Shown piece by piece: positions 44,501 to 55,976 of a stretch of DNA of 64,000 bases; positions within the stretch are counted from its first letter, which is position 1, and every line of letters starts with the position of its first letter. The DNA lies in assembly GCA_025060505.1 (NCBI GenBank), contig JANXBU010000004.1:62001-126000 (forward strand), read 5' to 3'. This DNA comes from Candidatus Calescibacterium sp. Lineage in GTDB: Bacteria > Calescibacteriota > Calescibacteriia > Calescibacteriales > Calescibacteriaceae. The translations under genes and the position numbers were made by a program. A model generated the notes under the pieces. That model was given only the letters and a program-made list of their open reading frames with translations, was not told where the DNA came from and searched no databases.

Positions 44501-44740
44501 CTATGGAATAAGTATGAATATTTCTTTACCGTCTGTATGTAAAATTCCTTGTCTACCTTGAAGGTCTATTTCTTTGAGCGTCCCTCCTTTTTCTTTGAGC
44601 TTTATTTTACCGACAACAATAGAGGAAAGTTTAGCGTGCTCCTCAAGAATTTCGGCATCTCCAACAGTAGTCGTAACGTATACTGAATCAACATCTCCAT
44701 AATAGATTTTCGAATATGGATTTTGAACGAGCAACTTCAT
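44501..44740 (-). CDS. atpC: F1 ATP synthase subunit epsilon, short form
   Basis: The 79-residue protein contains only the N-terminal beta-sandwich: 'KLLVQNPYSKIYYGDVDSVY', 'DAEILEEHAKLSSIVVGKIK', 'GRQGILHTDGKEIFIL'. The usual pair of C-terminal helices (another 45-60 residues), which inhibit ATP hydrolysis in many bacteria, is missing; the stop falls right after the sandwich. It starts 2 bp after the atpD stop, so it is co-translated. The beta-sandwich suffices to couple gamma to the c-ring. Loss of the helices implies that regulation, if any, is by other means. Confidence 0.85.
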   Translation of the reverse strand: MKLLVQNPYSKIYYGDVDSVYVTTTVGDAEILEEHAKLSSIVVGKIKLKEKGGTLKEIDLQGRQGILHTDGKEIFILIP

Positions 44741-44742
44741 AA

Positions 44743-46302
<1,560 letters not shown>

Positions 46303-46356
46303 TTATTTTCTAATATAAGAAAAGTAACTGTGATGTTTTTGAAACTTGACCAACTC

Positions 46357-46362
46357 TATAAT
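46357..46362 (+). promoter_or_regulatory. TATAAT -10 box 11 nt before the YrdC-like start
   Basis: TATAAT is preceded about 10-16 nt upstream by TTGAAAC/TTGACC, a plausible -35 region at slightly short spacing, and followed by AATTTATTCTA and ATG. No ribosome-binding site fits in the gap. It is a good candidate for a leaderless transcript. Confidence 0.5.
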
Positions 46363-46373
46363 AATTTATTCTA

Positions 46374-46985
46374 ATGCTGAAACTTAAAAGATGGGATGAG
46401 GTAAAATCAAAGTCATCTACAATAAGAGATATCTATGAAAAAGGTGGGGGAATAATCTTTGCCGACAAAGTTCTGGACAAAAATTTTCTAACTCTTGCAG
46501 TCTGTCCGTTTATCTCAAAGTCATTCGAAGATTTTACAAAAGCAACAAGGGAAGCAAGAAATCCTCCTCCATACCTTTATATAAAGGATGAAAAATATAT
46601 ATCAAAATTCTTTTTCCTCAAAAACTTTGAGGAAGTAATTTTAAGAAAAATATTAAATACTGAGGAATTCATTTTTGTATCTGTACCAAACCTGAAAATT
46701 TCACAGAAAAAAATAGGAATAAGATTACATAGAGATAAAGATATAAACGAATTAATAGGAATCCTCGGAGGTTTAGCATTATGTATACCAATAAGTTCAC
46801 AAAAACTAGAAATGTTTAATCACAGAGCCGATATTGTTCTGATAGGAGATGAGAACATACAGAGTAATTTTCCAACTTTTCTGGAGTGCGTTGATGAAAA
46901 TTCTGTCAGAATTTTTTATGAGGGAAGCTTCTCAAAATACTATGTATCCGAAAAACTTACACAATATGGAATAAAAGTAACATAA
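46374..46985 (+). CDS. Degenerate YrdC/Sua5-like domain protein
   Basis: The 203-residue protein has the order of blocks seen in YrdC/Sua5/YciO: an N-terminal 'GGGIIFADKVLDKNFL', a middle pair of strands with 'PPPYLYIKDEKYI', 'KIGIRLHRDKDINELIGILG' (the usual vgvRvP...ll region), 'LCIPISSQ' in place of the SAN motif, 'FNHRADIVLIGDENIQSNFP', and a terminal 'SVRIFYEGSF' in place of iiR-x-G. Several key residues for threonylcarbamoyl-AMP synthesis are not obvious, in particular the N-terminal KxR and the Ser-Ala-Asn. It may be a diverged RNA- or nucleotide-binding relative rather than the TsaC enzyme. It stands between atpD (divergent) and map. Confidence 0.5.
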   Translation: MLKLKRWDEVKSKSSTIRDIYEKGGGIIFADKVLDKNFLTLAVCPFISKSFEDFTKATREARNPPPYLYIKDEKYISKFFFLKNFEEVILRKILNTEEFIFVSVPNLKISQKKIGIRLHRDKDINELIGILGGLALCIPISSQKLEMFNHRADIVLIGDENIQSNFPTFLECVDENSVRIFYEGSFSKYYVSEKLTQYGIKVT

Positions 46986-47037
46986 CATTTCACAGATTAT
47001 ACAACAAAGTTTTTGTTTTCACTAATATGTTTGTTTT

Positions 47038-47784
47038 ATGATTATTCCGAAAACAGAAGCTGAGATAAAAAAGATGAAAAAATCAGGCAAAATTGTAGCG
47101 GAGTTTCTTGAAAAGGTAGAAAAGTTGATAAAACCCGGTATATCTGCAGACAAAATAGATGCTCTTGCTTGGGAGATAACAAGAAAAAGAGGCGGACATC
47201 CTTCATTTTACAAATATCAAAACTACCCAGCATCGGTTTGCGTTTCTATAAATAAAGAAGTTATTCATGGAATACCTTATAAAGAAAAGGTAATAAAAGA
47301 AGGTGATTTGGTCTCGGTTGACTTCGGAGTAATATACGATGGCTATCATGCTGACGCAGCAAAAACATTTATAGTTGGTGATGTTGATGAGAAAACAAAA
47401 CTGCTTGTTGAGGTGACCGAAAAAATTCTGTATGAAGCGATAAATTACCTAAAACCAAACATGAGAACCGGTGATCTTGGTAGCTTCATAGAAAATTATG
47501 CAAAACAATACGGATTTTCCGTCGTTAAGGAGTTCTGCGGACATGGAATAGGGAGGAAACTTCATGAAGACCCACCTATTTTGAACTATGGAGTTGAGGG
47601 CAAAGGCGTAAAGATTATAGAGAATTTAACAATATGTATAGAACCTATGATATGCGCAGGAAGCAGCGATGTTCAAATACTTGAAGACGGATGGACTGTT
47701 GTGACAAAAGATGGGTCTCTTTCTGCTCACTTTGAACACACTATTGTGGTTAGAAACGGTGAAAATGAAATATTGACAATATGA
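47038..47784 (+). CDS. map: Methionine aminopeptidase, type I
   Basis: The 248-residue protein carries all five metal ligands in context: the two Asp in 'LVSVDFGVIYDGYHADAAKT', the His in 'EFCGHGIGRKLHEDPP', Glu in 'ICIEPMICAG' and Glu in 'LSAHFEHTIVV'. Length fits the type Ia enzyme. It removes N-terminal Met from new proteins. No secY-adk neighbours. A TAATAT nine bases before the ATG could be a -10 box; no ribosome-binding site is seen. Confidence 0.97.
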   Translation: MIIPKTEAEIKKMKKSGKIVAEFLEKVEKLIKPGISADKIDALAWEITRKRGGHPSFYKYQNYPASVCVSINKEVIHGIPYKEKVIKEGDLVSVDFGVIYDGYHADAAKTFIVGDVDEKTKLLVEVTEKILYEAINYLKPNMRTGDLGSFIENYAKQYGFSVVKEFCGHGIGRKLHEDPPILNYGVEGKGVKIIENLTICIEPMICAGSSDVQILEDGWTVVTKDGSLSAHFEHTIVVRNGENEILTI

Positions 47785-47888
47785 AAATTAAAATAACAGA
47801 AAATCACTGAGATAAATAAAACATGAATGAATCCACGAATTGATGTGAGGAAAATATAAAAACAACAGAGATAAAGTAAAAAAATACA

Positions 47889-49109
47889 ATGAAAAACAGC
47901 AAAATAAAATTTTCTCCGTTTTTTCTTTCTCTCAGATACTCAAAAGGTAGATCTCCGTTTCTGAGATTCATGAATGCTCTCTCAATTCTTGGGATATCAA
48001 TCGGAGTTGGTACTCTCATAGTTGTTCTCTCTGTTATGACAGGTGTAAGGGAAGAGCTCAGGAACAAAATCCTTGGAATAAACCCACACATACTCATAAT
48101 AAAATCTGGCGGTCTAATAGATGATTGGCAGAAAGTTACAGAAAACCTAAAAAAAATGAACGGAGTTTCTGACGTGTTCCCACTTTTTGTAGGAAACGCG
48201 ATAATCAGAAAAGAAGAGCTCACCTCTTCTGTTGTAATACAGTGCATCCCATCTGAGTTTGTTAAAAATTCTGATGGATTCAGGAGACTTTTGAAGTCAG
48301 GTGAACCATTTGAAGATAACAGAGCAGTAGTCGGTGCTGTGCTATCTAAGAATTTAGGACTTGAAGTCGGTGATAAAATCACAATTATTTCTCCATATGG
48401 TGAATCCACAATGTTTGGATTTGTTCCAAACACAACAGAAGCTTTTATTTCTGGAATAATTGAGGTTGGAATCTTTGATTGGGACTCCGTATTTTTGTTC
48501 TTGGATTTGAAAAAGTGTGATGAACTTTTTGAAACAAAAAACTGGGTCAGCTCAATCGCAGTTATGCTCAAAAATCCAGAAGAAGCGGATGCAAAATCAT
48601 ATGAGATTCAGGAAAAGTTGAAGTATCCATTCTTTGCGCTACCATGGACCAAGACACAGAAGAACTTGTTCGCAGCGATGCAACTTGAAAAAATTGGTAT
48701 GACTGTTATTCTGACCCTGATAATACTTGTTGCTTCATTTAACATACTTTCAACCCTCGCAATCTTACTAAGAGATAAATCAAAAGACATAGCAGTACTA
48801 AAAGTTTTTGGATTCTCGCTTTCAGAAATAAGAAGGGCTTTCTTAGGCGTTGGTATGATAATTGCAACAAAGGGAATAATTTTGGGAACAGCTCTTGGAT
48901 TAGGAATCTCTTTCCTGATCTCAAAATACAAAATAATTCACCTTCCTGAGGATGTATACTTTATCTCAACGCTACCGACCAAACTCAAAATACAAGATAT
49001 AATACTAAGTTGGATAATAGCACTAACAACATCCTTCATTTCATCAATAATACCAGTTCAAAGAGCAATAAAGAAAGAACCATTTGAAATACTAAGAAAG
49101 GAATTATAA
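47889..49109 (+). CDS. LolC/LolE-family lipoprotein-release ABC permease
   Basis: The 406-residue protein has the LolC/E plan: N-terminal 'FSLRYSK', first membrane helix ('ALSILGISIGVGTLIVVLSV', then 'MTGVREELRNKILGINPHIL'), a periplasmic domain of about 200 residues, then three membrane helices with FtsX-like 'VLKVFGFSLSEIRRAFLGVG' and C-terminal 'PVQRAIKKEPFEILRKEL'. It extracts lipoproteins from the inner membrane for transfer to LolA. The ATPase LolD and a second permease are not adjacent, so the organism may use a homodimeric LolF-like permease. Several lipoproteins in this window are potential substrates. Confidence 0.88.
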   Translation: MKNSKIKFSPFFLSLRYSKGRSPFLRFMNALSILGISIGVGTLIVVLSVMTGVREELRNKILGINPHILIIKSGGLIDDWQKVTENLKKMNGVSDVFPLFVGNAIIRKEELTSSVVIQCIPSEFVKNSDGFRRLLKSGEPFEDNRAVVGAVLSKNLGLEVGDKITIISPYGESTMFGFVPNTTEAFISGIIEVGIFDWDSVFLFLDLKKCDELFETKNWVSSIAVMLKNPEEADAKSYEIQEKLKYPFFALPWTKTQKNLFAAMQLEKIGMTVILTLIILVASFNILSTLAILLRDKSKDIAVLKVFGFSLSEIRRAFLGVGMIIATKGIILGTALGLGISFLISKYKIIHLPEDVYFISTLPTKLKIQDIILSWIIALTTSFISSIIPVQRAIKKEPFEILRKEL

Positions 49110-49118
49110 TTAGAAAAC

Positions 49119-50102
49119 TCAAATATCTGAAAATTCCATGGAATCAATTTGATTTTTTATGAAATCCAAAAATTCTCTTACAACAAAATCTGGTTTGAGA
49201 TTTTTCATACAAGCAAAATGCGACCTTGGGCAGGTGTTAGGTCCGTGCAAAGAACAGGGTCTGCACGGTAAGTCGGTCTGCAAAATCCTGTAAGCTGAAA
49301 AATTTGGGAAGAAACCGAACTCCGGCACAGTTGGTCCGAAAATAACAAAACAAGGTTTTGAAAGAGACGAGGCAATGTGAGATATGCCATTGTCAACTCC
49401 CAAGAAAAAATCAGAAATATAAAGTATAGCTACAACATCTTTGAGAGTAGTTCTGTTGAGAAGATCAACAACATTTTTATTTTTTAGTGCATATCCGGTT
49501 GTTTTTGTTTGCCCAACAAGAATAAAAAGTATATCATCTGGTAAGAAATCAAAAAGCTCCTTCCAATACACATAAGATTTTGTTTGCCAGTTAGAAAATG
49601 GTGCAAAGACCACTTTTTTTCTAGAAACGAAGGGTTTCAAAAACTTCCTCCATTTTTCTACATAATGTTTATCAACAAAAATCTCCGGCTTACCTGCCTT
49701 CAGACCAAGAGGTTCAAGTATTCTTGAAATTCTCTGCGACTCGCTTTCAAGGTCTTTACCGAATTTTCTGACCTTTTTAGTAAATAAAAAAGATAATGTG
49801 TTTTCTTCAAATCCTACTCTTTCCTTTGCTCCAGACAAAAGAGATATAATGGCAGATGTAGCAGAAAGATGCGGAACAATACAAATATCAGGTTCGAGAG
49901 CATTCAGATGAACAACAAGCTTGAGTAAATTCATATACTTTGATCTTTCCTTTTGAAACTCTATCACTTTATTTGATGTAAGTTCCTTTGCAAATGGTCT
50001 TGCTACGAGATACACATTATCCTTCCCGAAGGAAGAATTCAGAGAACTAATGACCGGAGTAGTAATTACAAAATCTCCTATGAAAGCAGTTTGAACGAGC
50101 AA
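49119..50102 (-). CDS. Glycosyltransferase family 9 (heptosyltransferase-like)
   Basis: The 327-residue protein shows 'AFIGDFVITTPVISSLNSSF' (N-terminal GT9 motif near Asp), 'VVFAPFSNWQTKSYVYWKEL' (the usual P-G-S-W-x-x-K-x-W block), and the C-terminal 'LGVDNGISHIASSLSKPCFV' with 'IFGPTVPEFGF'. GT9 enzymes transfer heptose from ADP-heptose to the lipopolysaccharide inner core (WaaC/WaaF); related members act on other sugars. The C-terminal Cys-containing segment 'TDLPCRPCSLHGPNTCPRSH' is common in WaaF. It overlaps nothing and is convergent with the LolC/E gene. Which heptose it adds cannot be told. Confidence 0.88.
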   Translation of the reverse strand: MLVQTAFIGDFVITTPVISSLNSSFGKDNVYLVARPFAKELTSNKVIEFQKERSKYMNLLKLVVHLNALEPDICIVPHLSATSAIISLLSGAKERVGFEENTLSFLFTKKVRKFGKDLESESQRISRILEPLGLKAGKPEIFVDKHYVEKWRKFLKPFVSRKKVVFAPFSNWQTKSYVYWKELFDFLPDDILFILVGQTKTTGYALKNKNVVDLLNRTTLKDVVAILYISDFFLGVDNGISHIASSLSKPCFVIFGPTVPEFGFFPNFSAYRILQTDLPCRPCSLHGPNTCPRSHFACMKNLKPDFVVREFLDFIKNQIDSMEFSDI

Positions 50103-50435
50103 TACTTTGTCTTTTCGATATATCAGTGTATTTTTACTCTTATGAAATTTTGAAAATGAGTAATATTGAACGGGAATTTTGTGAGAAATTCTCCCTGCTG
50201 GAATACAGCCCTGAAGAACTTCTCTGAATTACTCTGCCACAATCATAGTGTTACCTCCCGCATCGGAATGAAATCTAGGACTCTCTACAAGAAAATTGGA
50301 ATAAAGAATTTGATGATTGCTTACCTTTATATCGGATTAGCTTTTGTGTTTTTATCCAGAGAAGAACTTAGCTCTGTAAAATAACATTCAAAAATCAATA
50401 GCTTCCACAAGAGAGTATTTGTACCGGAGAGAATA
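50103..50435. other. 333-bp region with no firm gene
   Basis: The region lies between the GT9 gene start and the end of the PfkB gene. The track offers a 72-residue forward frame (50166-50384). Its end, 'TLYKKIGIKNLMIAYLYIGL', faintly resembles the last helix of DDE transposases as in the 3.4-kb remnant, but the match is too weak to call. A decayed IS fragment is possible. The upstream part should contain the GT9 promoter. Confidence 0.3.
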
Positions 50436-51389
50436 TCAAGAAGCGGAAAGCTCTTTGATTTCAGGTTTTTGGGAGTTTTTCAGAAATCTTAGAACCTCAT
50501 TTATGTAAGGGATAGAACTAAAAGCTCCTTTTTTGGTTGTAGAGATCGCTCCAGCTGCGGACGCATAAACTACCGCTTCTTTTATGCTATATCCTCTGCT
50601 TATGAACGAAGCAAAGTAGCCGCAGAAAGAATCCCCAGCTCCAACGGTATCCACACTTCTTACAGAAAAAGCTGGCATATGGAAAAACTCTTTTTTGTTG
50701 CAGAATATAGCTCCTTTTTCCCCAAGAGTAATAAGAGCTCCACCGGAAACTTTATCTGCCAAGTATCTTGCTATGTGTGATGTATCTGAATTAAGTTTAA
50801 GCCTGCTGGCAAGCGCTGATGCTTCAAGCTCATTCATAACAACAAAATCAGCAAGATGATATACATCTTTGACCCATTCCTTAAATGGAGCAGTGTTGAG
50901 AAATACTCTTTTTCCATTTTTTCTTGAAAAATGAATACACATTTCAACTATATCCTCCTCAAGCTCACATTGAAGCAAAATAGAATCAAATTTTGATCTT
51001 TTTAGCTCTTGGTAAACTTTGCTTTTGTTTATCCTTTTGTTTGCACCGGGGGAGACAACTATTTCGTTTTTCCCATCATCTGATCTGACAGTTATAAATG
51101 CGCAACCGGTTTTGCCTTTTGATACAATGAGAGTGTGCTGGAAATTTTTGTTTTTCTTACTTTCCTGTTTCAGAAAATCCAAAAGCATATCTGCGATAAT
51201 ATCGTCACCAACACAGCCGATGAATTTGGTTTTTGATCCAGCCCTTGCGCTTGCAACAGCTTGGTTAAGCCCCTTTCCTCCGGGCGATTCAAACAGAGTT
51301 CCGTCTGTTACAGTTTGACCAACTTCTGGGAAACGGTCAACATATATGGTGAAGTCATAGTTGATAGAACCGACAACAATGTTCATCAA
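50436..51389 (-). CDS. PfkB-family carbohydrate kinase, ribokinase-like
   Basis: The 317-residue protein opens with 'VGSINYDFTIYVDRFPEVGQ' and 'GGKGLNQAVASARAGSKTKF' (the PfkB substrate signature). It continues with 'VVMNELEASALA', 'GALITLGEKGAIF' and the catalytic 'VDTVGAGDSFCGYFASFISR'. The spacing and 'GGKGLNQAVA' are closest to ribokinase, which phosphorylates ribose to ribose 5-phosphate, the substrate of the RpiB half of the fusion at 29-31 kb. The link is inference. tRNA-Val is immediately upstream (6 bp from the ATG), so the kinase could be read from the tRNA transcript. Confidence 0.88.
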   Translation of the reverse strand: MMNIVVGSINYDFTIYVDRFPEVGQTVTDGTLFESPGGKGLNQAVASARAGSKTKFIGCVGDDIIADMLLDFLKQESKKNKNFQHTLIVSKGKTGCAFITVRSDDGKNEIVVSPGANKRINKSKVYQELKRSKFDSILLQCELEEDIVEMCIHFSRKNGKRVFLNTAPFKEWVKDVYHLADFVVMNELEASALASRLKLNSDTSHIARYLADKVSGGALITLGEKGAIFCNKKEFFHMPAFSVRSVDTVGAGDSFCGYFASFISRGYSIKEAVVYASAAGAISTTKKGAFSSIPYINEVLRFLKNSQKPEIKELSAS

Positions 51390-51395
51390 TAGTTG

Positions 51396-51467
51396 TAGGC
51401 GGGAAGGGAATCGAACCCTTGACCTTCGGCTTGTAAGGCCGACGCTCTACCTCTGAGCTACCCGCCC
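51396..51467 (-). tRNA. tRNA-Val (TAC)
   Basis: The reverse strand gives acceptor GGGCGGG pairing with CCCGCCT (one G-T pair at the end), D-arm AGCTCAGAGGTAGAGC, anticodon stem TCGGC/GCCGA with loop CTTACAA (anticodon TAC), and T-arm AAGGG-TTCGATT-CCCTT. CCA is not encoded. Confidence 0.95.
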
Positions 51468-51559
51468 GACTTTCTTTAAAATTAGCAAATAATCAAAAAA
51501 TTTCCTGAAGCTCAAAATATTTGAGTTCAAAAAAGCAAAGAATCTTAAACTCTATCATT

Positions 51560-52174
51560 TCAGTATACTTTTTGCATAACTATGCTCTCGATCCGCTGAT
51601 AGGTTGGTACCAAAAATTTTCCTCTCAGACCTTTTATCTCTCTCTTTTCCACATTACCCATTCTGATTTCAAATGATCCAATTCCGGGCCAGCAATTCAG
51701 ATCTTTATCGCAACCAAATATTTCAATAACTGGAAATATCCCAAAGGAAGAATCTATAACACCTATAATTCCCTCAAAAGAAAATTCGATCTCATAGAGA
51801 AGATTAGAAGAAAAGATTATATTTTTCTTTTCCCTGTTTTGTTCTAAAATGCGCTTCTGTACTCCATATTCCACTGTTCTTAGGTCTTTGATCTCCAACG
51901 TAAGCTCATCTGTATAGAGCTTTGCTCCTTGCTTAACATCATTGATGATAAAATCGTAATATAAATCATATTGTTTCATAGCATTTTCAGTAACAGGATA
52001 CTTGTATGAGAACTCATCAGATCCACATATTACATGATCAAGACCATCTGAACATATGTAGAACCTTGATTTTTGGTAGTAACAGTCAAAGAAGCATAGA
52101 CCATCAACTCTCGCAGGCTGATATATCAAGAAAATCAATTTTACTCCGGGAGTAACAGCAAAGAAGTATTCCAC
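51560..52174 (-). pseudogene. Second part of a frame-broken lipoprotein gene
   Basis: The 204-residue frame begins with GTG inside the upstream frame and has no signal peptide. Its sequence ('YFFAVTPGVKLIFLIYQPAR', then 'SRFYICSDGLDHVICGSDEF', 'PVIEIFGCDKDLNCWPGIGS') has paired Cys and beta-rich character typical of exported proteins and continues the upstream lipoprotein naturally. Upstream of the GTG the frame stays open, reading 'TISRGSYKKEVEYFF'. Adding one G to the GGGGG run near 52197 joins the two frames without a stop. I interpret both as one lipoprotein of about 345 residues. No family recognised. Confidence 0.6.
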
Positions 52175-52584
52175 TTCCTTTTTATATGACCCCCTACTGA
52201 TCGTGCGAACTCACAAGCCTGATCTATAACGCAGTAATACAGATATAAATCAGCTGAAGTTTCTATCTTAACAATATATCCTTCCCACTTGTCTGGAATT
52301 ATATACTCCGTATCCAAATCAAATACTCTTGTGACCTTTCTTGGAGCATGAATGAAAAGCTTTGTTCTTGGCTCTCCTATATCATCAAAATAGTACTCTT
52401 TATCAAACTCTAATCTTTCAAAGTATTTTTCGGATGAGAACATCTCCTTCCAGCTTGAAGAATTTTCCCCGAAGGGAGCTATATAATCTGATTCAGAAAG
52501 AACTTTCCTCTTTATTCTTTCCTGAGCACAACCTAAGTTTAAAGAAACAAAAAGCAAAATCAAATATTTCACCACCCCTTTCAT
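52141..52584 (-). pseudogene. First part of a frame-broken lipoprotein gene
   Basis: The 147-residue frame starts MKGVVKYLILLFVSLNLGC, a lipoprotein signal with lipobox LNLGC. The body is acidic and aromatic ('WKEMFSSEKYFERLEFDKEY', 'FIHAPRKVTRVFDLDTEYII') and of unknown family. The last residues (HIKRKWNTSLLLLPE) are probably out of frame; the true protein continues in the next frame after a GGGGG run. The intact product would be a cell-envelope lipoprotein. It lies between tRNA-Val and the divergent carB gene with no related neighbours. Confidence 0.6.
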
Positions 52585-52691
52585 TTTTTTGCAAAGATAG
52601 TTTTATATTTCTAATATTGAACACAAAAACAACCTGAAACAAACAAAACAAATAAACAAAAAATCAAAATGTATCAAAATTCTTGCAATAG

Positions 52692-55600
52692 ATGCCCAAA
52701 AGGAAAGACATAAACAAGATACTGATCATAGGTTCAGGTCCAATCGTAATAGGTCAAGCAGCAGAGTTTGATTATTCTGGAACACAAGCCATAAAGGCGC
52801 TGAAAAAGGAGGGATACAAAATAATAGTTGTCAACTCAAATCCAGCAACAATAATGACTGACCCAGAAATAGCTGATAGAACATATATAGAACCGCTTAC
52901 AGCTGATTTTGTAGAGAAAATAATTAAGAAAGAAAGACCAGATGCACTGCTTTCAACTCTTGGAGGACAAACAGCTCTGAACATCTCATCTGAGTTGTGG
53001 GAATCCGGAGTTCTGAATCAATACTCAGTTGAGTTGATTGGAGCAAAATACGAGACTATAAAGAAAGCAGAAGATAGAGAAGAATTCAGAAAGTCAATTG
53101 AAAAAATAGGACTTGAAGTTCCAAAATCTTTTTTTGTAGATTCTCCAGACAAAATACAGGAAGCAATTAGAAAAGTCGGAGTTCCCTGTGTTATTAGACC
53201 ATCTTATACTTTGGGGGGTACAGGAGGAGGAATCGCATGGACCGAGGAAGAATATTACGAAAAAATAAATTTCGCTCTCAGAATAAGTCCAAAAGGATCG
53301 GCAATAGTTGAGGAGTATCTTGACGGATGGAAAGAATACGAACTTGAAGTTATGCGAGATAAAAATGATAACTTCTCTGTGGTCTGCACAGTAGAAAATC
53401 TTGATCCAATGGGTGTGCACACTGGTGACTCAATAACAGTAGCTCCAGCCCAAACTCTTACAGATAAAGAATATCAAGCAATGAGAGATGCCGCAAAAAG
53501 AATAATGATTGAGATAGGAGTTGATACTGGTGGTTCAAACATACAGTTCGCAGTAAATCCTAAAAATGGAAGAATGGTAGTTATAGAGATGAACCCACGA
53601 GTTTCAAGAAGCTCCGCTCTTGTTTCAAAAGCAACTGGATTTCCCATAGCCAAAATAGCTGCTTTACTAGCGGTTGGATACACCCTTGACGAGATACCAA
53701 ACTTCATCACGCAAAAAACACCTGCTTCATTTGAACCTTCAATAGATTATGTTGTAGTCAAAATCCCAAGATTTGATTTTGAAAAGTTTCCGGAAGTTGA
53801 CCCATTTTTGGGGACACAGATGAAATCAATAGGAGAAGTTATGGCAATCGGAAGAACTTTCAGAGAGGCTCTACTCAAAGCAATAGAGTCAATAGAAAAG
53901 AAGCCATCGTTTCCTGAACACCTGAAAAAACTTACACAGAGCGAAATTGAAAACTATCTTAAACCACACCCTATGAGAATTTTTGTGATATTTGAGCTTC
54001 TCCGAAGAGGCGAGACTCCTGAAAAAATTTCAGAAAAAACCAGAATAGATCCTTGGTTCATACGACAAATGAAGAAAATAGTTGAGATTGAGAAAAAAAT
54101 ACAAACCGCAAAATTTGATGAACTTAGACCTGAACTTCTTAAAGAAGCAAAAGAAAATGGATTTTCAGATAAATACATAGCTTACCTTCTCGGTAAGTCG
54201 GAGGACGAAGTAAGAAGGATTCGCTACGAAAAATCTATAAAACCATCTTTCAAATGCGTTGATACTTGTGCAGGAGAGTTTGAAGCATACACACCTTACT
54301 ATTACTCTACCTATGATTATGAGAACGAATCTTACGTTGTGTCGGGTAAGAAAAAAGGAGTAATCATAGGTGCTGGACCAAACAGAATAGGTCAGGGAAT
54401 AGAGTTTGATTACTCATCTGTTCATGCGATAGATGTTCTCAAAGAACTCGGATACTACTCAATAATGATCAACTCAAATCCTGAAACAGTTTCAACGGAT
54501 TATGATGTTTCAGATAGACTCTATTTTGAACCTTTATCTTTTGAAAGAGTTATTGATATACTACATCATGAGAAACCAGATCTCGTGTTTGTAAGCTTTG
54601 GAGGGCAGACACCCCTGAACATCGCTAAAAAGATTGCATCAGAGGGTTTCAACATAGCCGGGACTCCTCCGGATTCAATAGATATAGCAGAGGATAGAGA
54701 GAAGTTCAGAGAGCTTCTTGAAAACTTAGGGATAAAACAACCTAAATCTGACATAGCATTTTCACTTGAAGAAGCAAAAGAAAAAGCAAGAAAAATAGGA
54801 TATCCGGTTCTCATAAGACCATCTTTTGTTCTTGGTGGAAGAGCAATGTCTATTGTAGGAAATGAATCTGAGCTTGAGTTCTACATACTTTCCGCAATAG
54901 AAGCCTCGCCCGGCCAACCCATACTCATAGACAAATTCATGGAAGGAACTATTGAGGTAGATGTTGATCTTGTGTGCGACGGAAAAGATGTTCTTTTTGG
55001 CGGAATACTCAGACACATAGAGCCAGCCGGAATACATTCTGGGGACTCCGCAAACATAATTCCAGCAAATGACCTGCCAAGAAAAATCAAAGGAGATATT
55101 GTTGATATAACTTACACTATATCAAGGTGGCTCGGTATTGAGGGAATTGCCAATTTTCAGCTGATAATTCATGATGGCGATGTATATGTTCTTGAAGCAA
55201 ACCCACGAGCGTCAAGAACTGTTCCTTTCATTTCAAAGTCAATTGGAATACCGCTTGCGAAAGTTGCAACAAAAGTGATGTGTGGATACACCCTCAAAGA
55301 CATTGGGATAAGAGGTTATATGGAATCAAAATTTTTCTCTGTCAAAGAAGTTGTTCTACCGTTTCTGAAACTGAGGCATGACCCGGTTCTCGGACCAGAG
55401 ATGCGCTCAACCGGAGAGGTTATGGGAATTGATTTCTCACCATTCATCGCATTTTACAAATCTCAACTTGCATCGGGAAACAAAATACCAATCTCCGGAA
55501 GCGTTCTTTTTACAGTCAGAGATAAAGATAAAGAAGAAGCATACAAAATAGCTTATGAATTTGAAAAACTTGGATTCAGAATATTCGCAACAGCTGGAAC

Positions 55601-55934
55601 ATACGAGTACTTCAGAAGAAAAGGTATAAATTGTACCGTTGTAAGAAAACTCGGAGAAGGTAAGCCAGATATAGTTGATATTATAGAAAGCCGTAAAATA
55701 GATCTCCTTGTAAATACATTTGACTTTGACAGAAAAGCAATATCTGATTCCGGATACATAAGAAAGTCTGCTCTTTTTTCCGGAATATGCTATTTTACGA
55801 CAATAGAAGCAGCGAAATTTGCTATGCTATCTATAAAAGAAATAAGAGAAAAACTTAATGGAGATATTTCCAGAATAAATGTATATTCACTACAAGAACT
55901 CTACTCAATAGAGAAAAACTATGATGTAATATAG
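52692..55934 (+). CDS. carB: Carbamoyl-phosphate synthase large subunit
   Basis: The 1080-residue protein has the duplicated ATP-grasp halves: '[20 protein letters not shown]' at the start and '[20 protein letters not shown]' at about 555, each followed by its own '[11 protein letters not shown]' / '[10 protein letters not shown]' loop and ATP-grasp signature ('[16 protein letters not shown]', '[16 protein letters not shown]'), and a C-terminal allosteric MGS-like domain. It makes carbamoyl phosphate for pyrimidines and arginine with the amidotransferase CarA, which is not adjacent. Length is normal. There is no ribosome-binding site before the ATG; a TATCAA lies 14 nt upstream. Confidence 0.97.
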   Translation: MPKRKDINKILIIGSGPIVIGQAAEFDYSGTQAIKALKKEGYKIIVVNSNPATIMTDPEIADRTYIEPLTADFVEKIIKKERPDALLSTLGGQTALNISSELWESGVLNQYSVELIGAKYETIKKAEDREEFRKSIEKIGLEVPKSFFVDSPDKIQEAIRKVGVPCVIRPSYTLGGTGGGIAWTEEEYYEKINFALRISPKGSAIVEEYLDGWKEYELEVMRDKNDNFSVVCTVENLDPMGVHTGDSITVAPAQTLTDKEYQAMRDAAKRIMIEIGVDTGGSNIQFAVNPKNGRMVVIEMNPRVSRSSALVSKATGFPIAKIAALLAVGYTLDEIPNFITQKTPASFEPSIDYVVVKIPRFDFEKFPEVDPFLGTQMKSIGEVMAIGRTFREALLKAIESIEKKPSFPEHLKKLTQSEIENYLKPHPMRIFVIFELLRRGETPEKISEKTRIDPWFIRQMKKIVEIEKKIQTAKFDELRPELLKEAKENGFSDKYIAYLLGKSEDEVRRIRYEKSIKPSFKCVDTCAGEFEAYTPYYYSTYDYENESYVVSGKKKGVIIGAGPNRIGQGIEFDYSSVHAIDVLKELGYYSIMINSNPETVSTDYDVSDRLYFEPLSFERVIDILHHEKPDLVFVSFGGQTPLNIAKKIASEGFNIAGTPPDSIDIAEDREKFRELLENLGIKQPKSDIAFSLEEAKEKARKIGYPVLIRPSFVLGGRAMSIVGNESELEFYILSAIEASPGQPILIDKFMEGTIEVDVDLVCDGKDVLFGGILRHIEPAGIHSGDSANIIPANDLPRKIKGDIVDITYTISRWLGIEGIANFQLIIHDGDVYVLEANPRASRTVPFISKSIGIPLAKVATKVMCGYTLKDIGIRGYMESKFFSVKEVVLPFLKLRHDPVLGPEMRSTGEVMGIDFSPFIAFYKSQLASGNKIPISGSVLFTVRDKDKEEAYKIAYEFEKLGFRIFATAGTYEYFRRKGINCTVVRKLGEGKPDIVDIIESRKIDLLVNTFDFDRKAISDSGYIRKSALFSGICYFTTIEAAKFAMLSIKEIREKLNGDISRINVYSLQELYSIEKNYDVI

Positions 55935-55976
55935 ATTTAATACAATAGCTTAAAACATAATTACCAAGACAAATTA

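Noticed and set aside
50166-50384. 72-residue ORF as a second transposase fragment
   Set aside because: The resemblance to the DDE C-terminal helix is limited to a few residues and there are no inverted ends nearby.
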